NCBI GenBank assembly: GCA_913060695.1
Contig: CAJXUA010000001.1
Location: 1-64,000, forward strand
Direction: 5' to 3'
DNA: 64,000 bases
From: an uncultured Gammaproteobacteria bacterium
GTDB lineage: Bacteria; Pseudomonadota; Gammaproteobacteria; Pseudomonadales; Pseudohongiellaceae
Position numbers and translations under genes: made by a program
Shown: in pieces, positions 61,607 through 64,000 of the stretch
Layout: every line of letters starts with the position of its first letter
Numbering within the stretch: position 1 is the first letter of the stretch
Notes under the pieces: generated by a model
The model's database searches: none
What the model was told of the DNA's origin: nothing
Seen by the model: only the letters and a program-made list of their open reading frames with translations

Positions 61607-61990
61607 GTGATCTCCGGAATGTAACGATAAAACGCGATAACGTCGTTAGGGGTTCCGTTCAACGCCTGACATGGCACTGACCGAATTATAAAAAAGCGTA
61701 ATGATACAGTAACTTAGCTAATTCTAGAAGTTACAAATTGTCAGGTCTTGCGAGCAAGCGCTCGAAAAAAGTGTTATTTTGCTCTTTTTGTCTTGGAGCG
61801 TTACGCCCGATATTCCGCTTTGGATTAGAGAGCAGCGGCGCAGACTTTGCGATTTAACGTGCATTTGCTCATAATGTGCGCGCTCTAAAGCGCCGCCATA
61901 CATCCCCCAAGTAGGGATGGATATTGGTCTACAGGGCACGAGAGAAAATCTGTTTTTGCCTATTGGCCGTCGATTTAGGAGTTCAAGTAT
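61607..61990. other. Intergenic region between the TonB-dependent receptor and ETF-QO genes
   Basis: 384 bases without a credible gene. It holds the divergent promoters. Visible structure: GTAACTT (61709-61715) and AAGTTAC (61728-61734) as an inverted pair with a 12-base centre, the same arms as at 35246-35262; and a short CGAGC/GCTCG hairpin near 61750-61763. Confidence 0.5.
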
Positions 61991-63661
61991 ATGCAGCGCG
62001 AGTCCATGGAAGTTGATGTAGTGATCGTCGGAGCAGGTCCAGCTGGACTCTCCGCCGCATGTCGATTATTGCAGTTGGCCAAGGATGCAGAGCTGGAACT
62101 TAGCGTGTGTGTCTTGGAGAAAGGCTCCGAGATTGGCGCCCATATCCTCTCCGGCGCTGTTTTTGAGACTAGCGCATTAGACGAATTGTTCCCGGACTGG
62201 AAAGACCGTGGCGCCCCACTGAACACCGCGGTCACTGGCGACGATGTCTACTACCTTTCAGGTCCGACCAAAGGCATTAAGTTCCCAGGCTTACTAGTGC
62301 CTAAGCCCATGCACAACGACGGTAATTACATCATCTCTCTAGGTAATCTGTGTCGCTGGTTGGGCGAGCAGGCGGCCGAGCTCGGCGCAGAGGTGTTCCC
62401 GGGCTTTGCCGCAGCGGAGATTCTCTATCACGAAGACGGCAGCGTGAAAGGCGTTGCCACCGGGGATATGGGCGTCGACGCAAACGGCGAGCACAAAGAC
62501 TCCTACGAGCCTGGGTTCGAGTTTCACGCCAAATACACAGTATTCGCCGAAGGTTGTCGCGGGCATCTAGGCAAGGAGCTGATCGAGCGCTTCAAGCTCG
62601 ATGCAGACTCCGACCCACAGCATTATGGCATTGGCGTGAAGGAGATCTGGGAGATAGATCCGGCCAAGCACAAAGAGGGTTTGGTGGTCCACACGGCGGG
62701 TTATCCGATGATCGGTGCGAGCTACGCAGGGTCCAGCGGTGGCTTCCTCTATCATTCCGACAATCACCAGGTTTCACTTGGCCTAATCGTCGACCTTGGC
62801 TATAGCAACCCTCATATTAGCCCCTTCGACGAGTTTCAGAAGTTTAAGCAGCACCCGGTTATCAAACAGTATATCGAGGGCGGTAAGCGTCTAAGCTATG
62901 GTGCCCGTGCGCTTAACAAGGGCGGTCTTAATTCCCTGCCCAAGATGACTTTCCCCGGTGGCCTGTTGATCGGTTGCGATGCCGGCACACTCAATGCGGC
63001 TAAGATTAAGGGCAGCCATACTGCGATGAAGTCCGGCATGCTCGCCGCAGAAAGCTTAGTGGAAGCGCTGCAAAAAGCCGGTAGTGAAGGCGCTCCCGAG
63101 AAAGAATTGCTTTCCTATACCGAGCGTTTCCGTGGCTCCAAGCTTTACGAGGAGTTATACAAGACGCGCAATTTTAGTGCGGGCTTCCACAAGCTTGGGT
63201 TCTGGCTTGGCAGTGCCTTGGTATTCATCGAACACAATATCTTCGGCGGCCGTTTCCCAATGACATTCCGGGATCGCACGCCAGACTATGCGCAGATGAA
63301 GACAGCTGCGCAGTCTCCCAAAATCAACTACCCGAAACCCGATGGCAAGATTAGCTTCGACAAGCTGTCCTCTGTGTTTCTCTCCAATACTAACCATGCG
63401 GAGAATCAACCCTGCCATTTGCACTTGAAGGATCCGAGTATTCCCATTGGCGAGAATCTGCCGAAATTCGATGAGCCCGCGCAGCGCTATTGTCCTGCAG
63501 GCGTTTATGAAGTGGTTGAAGAGTCCGATGGCAGCAAACGCTTCCAGATCAATTCTCAGAATTGCGTGCACTGTAAAACCTGTGACATTAAAGACCCCGC
63601 GCAGAATATTCACTGGGTGACTCCCGAGGGCGGTGGTGGCCCGAACTATCCGAATATGTAA
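61991..63661 (+). CDS. Electron transfer flavoprotein-ubiquinone oxidoreductase
   Basis: A 556-residue ETF-QO, which takes electrons from reduced ETF (fed by acyl-CoA dehydrogenases) to ubiquinone at the inner membrane. The FAD motif is VIVGAGPAGLSAACRLL, then LEKGSEIGAHILSGAVFE. The [4Fe-4S] cysteines are in YCPAGVYE and NCVHCKTCDIKDP near the C-terminus, which closes with the usual GGGGPNYPNM. A second in-frame ATG lies at 62006. It fits functionally with the acyl-CoA dehydrogenase at 47119. Confidence 0.96.
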   Translation: MQRESMEVDVVIVGAGPAGLSAACRLLQLAKDAELELSVCVLEKGSEIGAHILSGAVFETSALDELFPDWKDRGAPLNTAVTGDDVYYLSGPTKGIKFPGLLVPKPMHNDGNYIISLGNLCRWLGEQAAELGAEVFPGFAAAEILYHEDGSVKGVATGDMGVDANGEHKDSYEPGFEFHAKYTVFAEGCRGHLGKELIERFKLDADSDPQHYGIGVKEIWEIDPAKHKEGLVVHTAGYPMIGASYAGSSGGFLYHSDNHQVSLGLIVDLGYSNPHISPFDEFQKFKQHPVIKQYIEGGKRLSYGARALNKGGLNSLPKMTFPGGLLIGCDAGTLNAAKIKGSHTAMKSGMLAAESLVEALQKAGSEGAPEKELLSYTERFRGSKLYEELYKTRNFSAGFHKLGFWLGSALVFIEHNIFGGRFPMTFRDRTPDYAQMKTAAQSPKINYPKPDGKISFDKLSSVFLSNTNHAENQPCHLHLKDPSIPIGENLPKFDEPAQRYCPAGVYEVVEESDGSKRFQINSQNCVHCKTCDIKDPAQNIHWVTPEGGGGPNYPNM

Positions 63662-63754
63662 AAGGGATAGTAGGCGCGCCTCTCGGGCGCGTCTCTTGCC
63701 AAGCCGTTGTCGTGCAGAGTAATCTCAAGCTATCGCTAGTTACGGAGCACAACA

Positions 63755-64000
63755 ATGCGCAAGCTGCTAGTGTTGTTAACAATGATCTCACTGCATGCCT
63801 ATGCAGCCGATGATGGTGATTTGGCGACGGAACGCTGGTTTGCGAGTGAAACGAATAACTTCATCATTTACAGTCAGTTGTCGAAGCGACAAACCGAGCG
63901 CCACGCGAATGCGCTCGAGCATTGGCGTGATGCCGCTCTGCAAGTCTTGGGCGTAGCAGACTCCCAGCAACAAGACCCAATCAAAACCTATTTCTATCTC
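63755..64000 (+). CDS. Exported hypothetical protein, cut by the window edge
   Basis: The first 82 codons of a gene that continues past the window. CGGAG precedes the ATG. A short signal peptide (MRKLLVLLTMISLHAYAAD) is followed by WFASETNNFIIYSQLSKRQTERHANALEHWRDAA. The pattern of a beta strand, then a helix describing an elongated hydrophilic region, recalls N-termini of DUF1570-like exported proteins, but the part seen is too short to name a family. Confidence 0.75.
   Translation, partial: MRKLLVLLTMISLHAYAADDGDLATERWFASETNNFIIYSQLSKRQTERHANALEHWRDAALQVLGVADSQQQDPIKTYFYL

Noticed and set aside
61724-61939. 71-residue minus-strand frame in the receptor/ETF-QO intergenic region.
   Set aside because: No ribosome-binding site, no family-like sequence, and composition unlike the neighbouring genes.

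Overview
The window is a stretch of bacterial chromosome, most likely from a marine-type gammaproteobacterium. Supporting signs are Bfd/Bfr under a Fur-type site, UbiC, ETF-ubiquinone oxidoreductase, E. coli-like PhoB and ModE boxes, NfsA, DegP, two TonB-dependent receptors and Pseudomonas-style long PstC and PstA. The genus cannot be fixed from sequence alone. Nothing suggests a plasmid or prophage. The only clear mobile element is one IS3-family (IS407-group) copy.

Layout. 1-990: the end of an rRNA operon (23S 3' end, 5S, terminator). 1035-6138: a small redox group (lipoprotein, membrane diheme cytochrome c, cytochrome c', a NqrB/RnfD-like permease fused to Cys-rich Sel1 repeats, an FGE-fold protein without the catalytic cysteines). 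6338-13810: a PIN-PhoH ATPase, an EAL-CBS-GGDEF cyclic-di-GMP gene split by the insertion sequence, CysE, an ExeA-like ATPase and an NTF2-like exported protein. 13818-16728: a GT39-type glycosyltransferase, then iron storage (bfd, bfr).

16867-35055 is the heart of the window, a phosphate-starvation island: ppx, ppk, pstS-pstC-pstA-pstB-phoU, a porin, phoR, phoB, a large TonB-dependent receptor and a secreted beta-helix-like protein. I read PhoB-box repeats (7-bp CTGTCAT-like units every 11 bp) before ppk, pstS, pstC, the porin, phoB, the receptor and the beta-helix gene. In five of these the -10 hexamer begins on the last T of the last unit, as in E. coli phoA. This puts an uncharacterised receptor plus secreted protein pair under predicted PhoB control and suggests an outer-membrane phosphorus acquisition route beside the porin and Pst.

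35328-48339: an OmpA-family protein, UbiC, a CaiB/BaiF CoA transferase, a TPR protein with a TonB-like C-terminus, an ArgD-like aminotransferase behind a leader with an Ala/Arg-rich 43-codon ORF and a terminator, a CurA-like reductase, modABC with a ModE operator, and two SDRs plus an acyl-CoA dehydrogenase. 48451-64000: an FAD amine-oxidase-like protein, a CadC-like regulator divergent from DegP, a serine hydrolase, palindromic repeats, NfsA, a second CoA transferase, a 58-residue DnaJ-type zinc-finger protein, an exported methyltransferase, a compact operon (blue-copper-like protein, DUF3034 protein, lipoprotein globin), a second TonB-dependent receptor, ETF-QO, and the start of an exported protein cut by the window edge.

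All calls come from reading the sequence and from knowledge of the families. No database search was run. Start sites were adjusted where a Shine-Dalgarno sequence or signal peptide favoured an internal start, and each change is stated.
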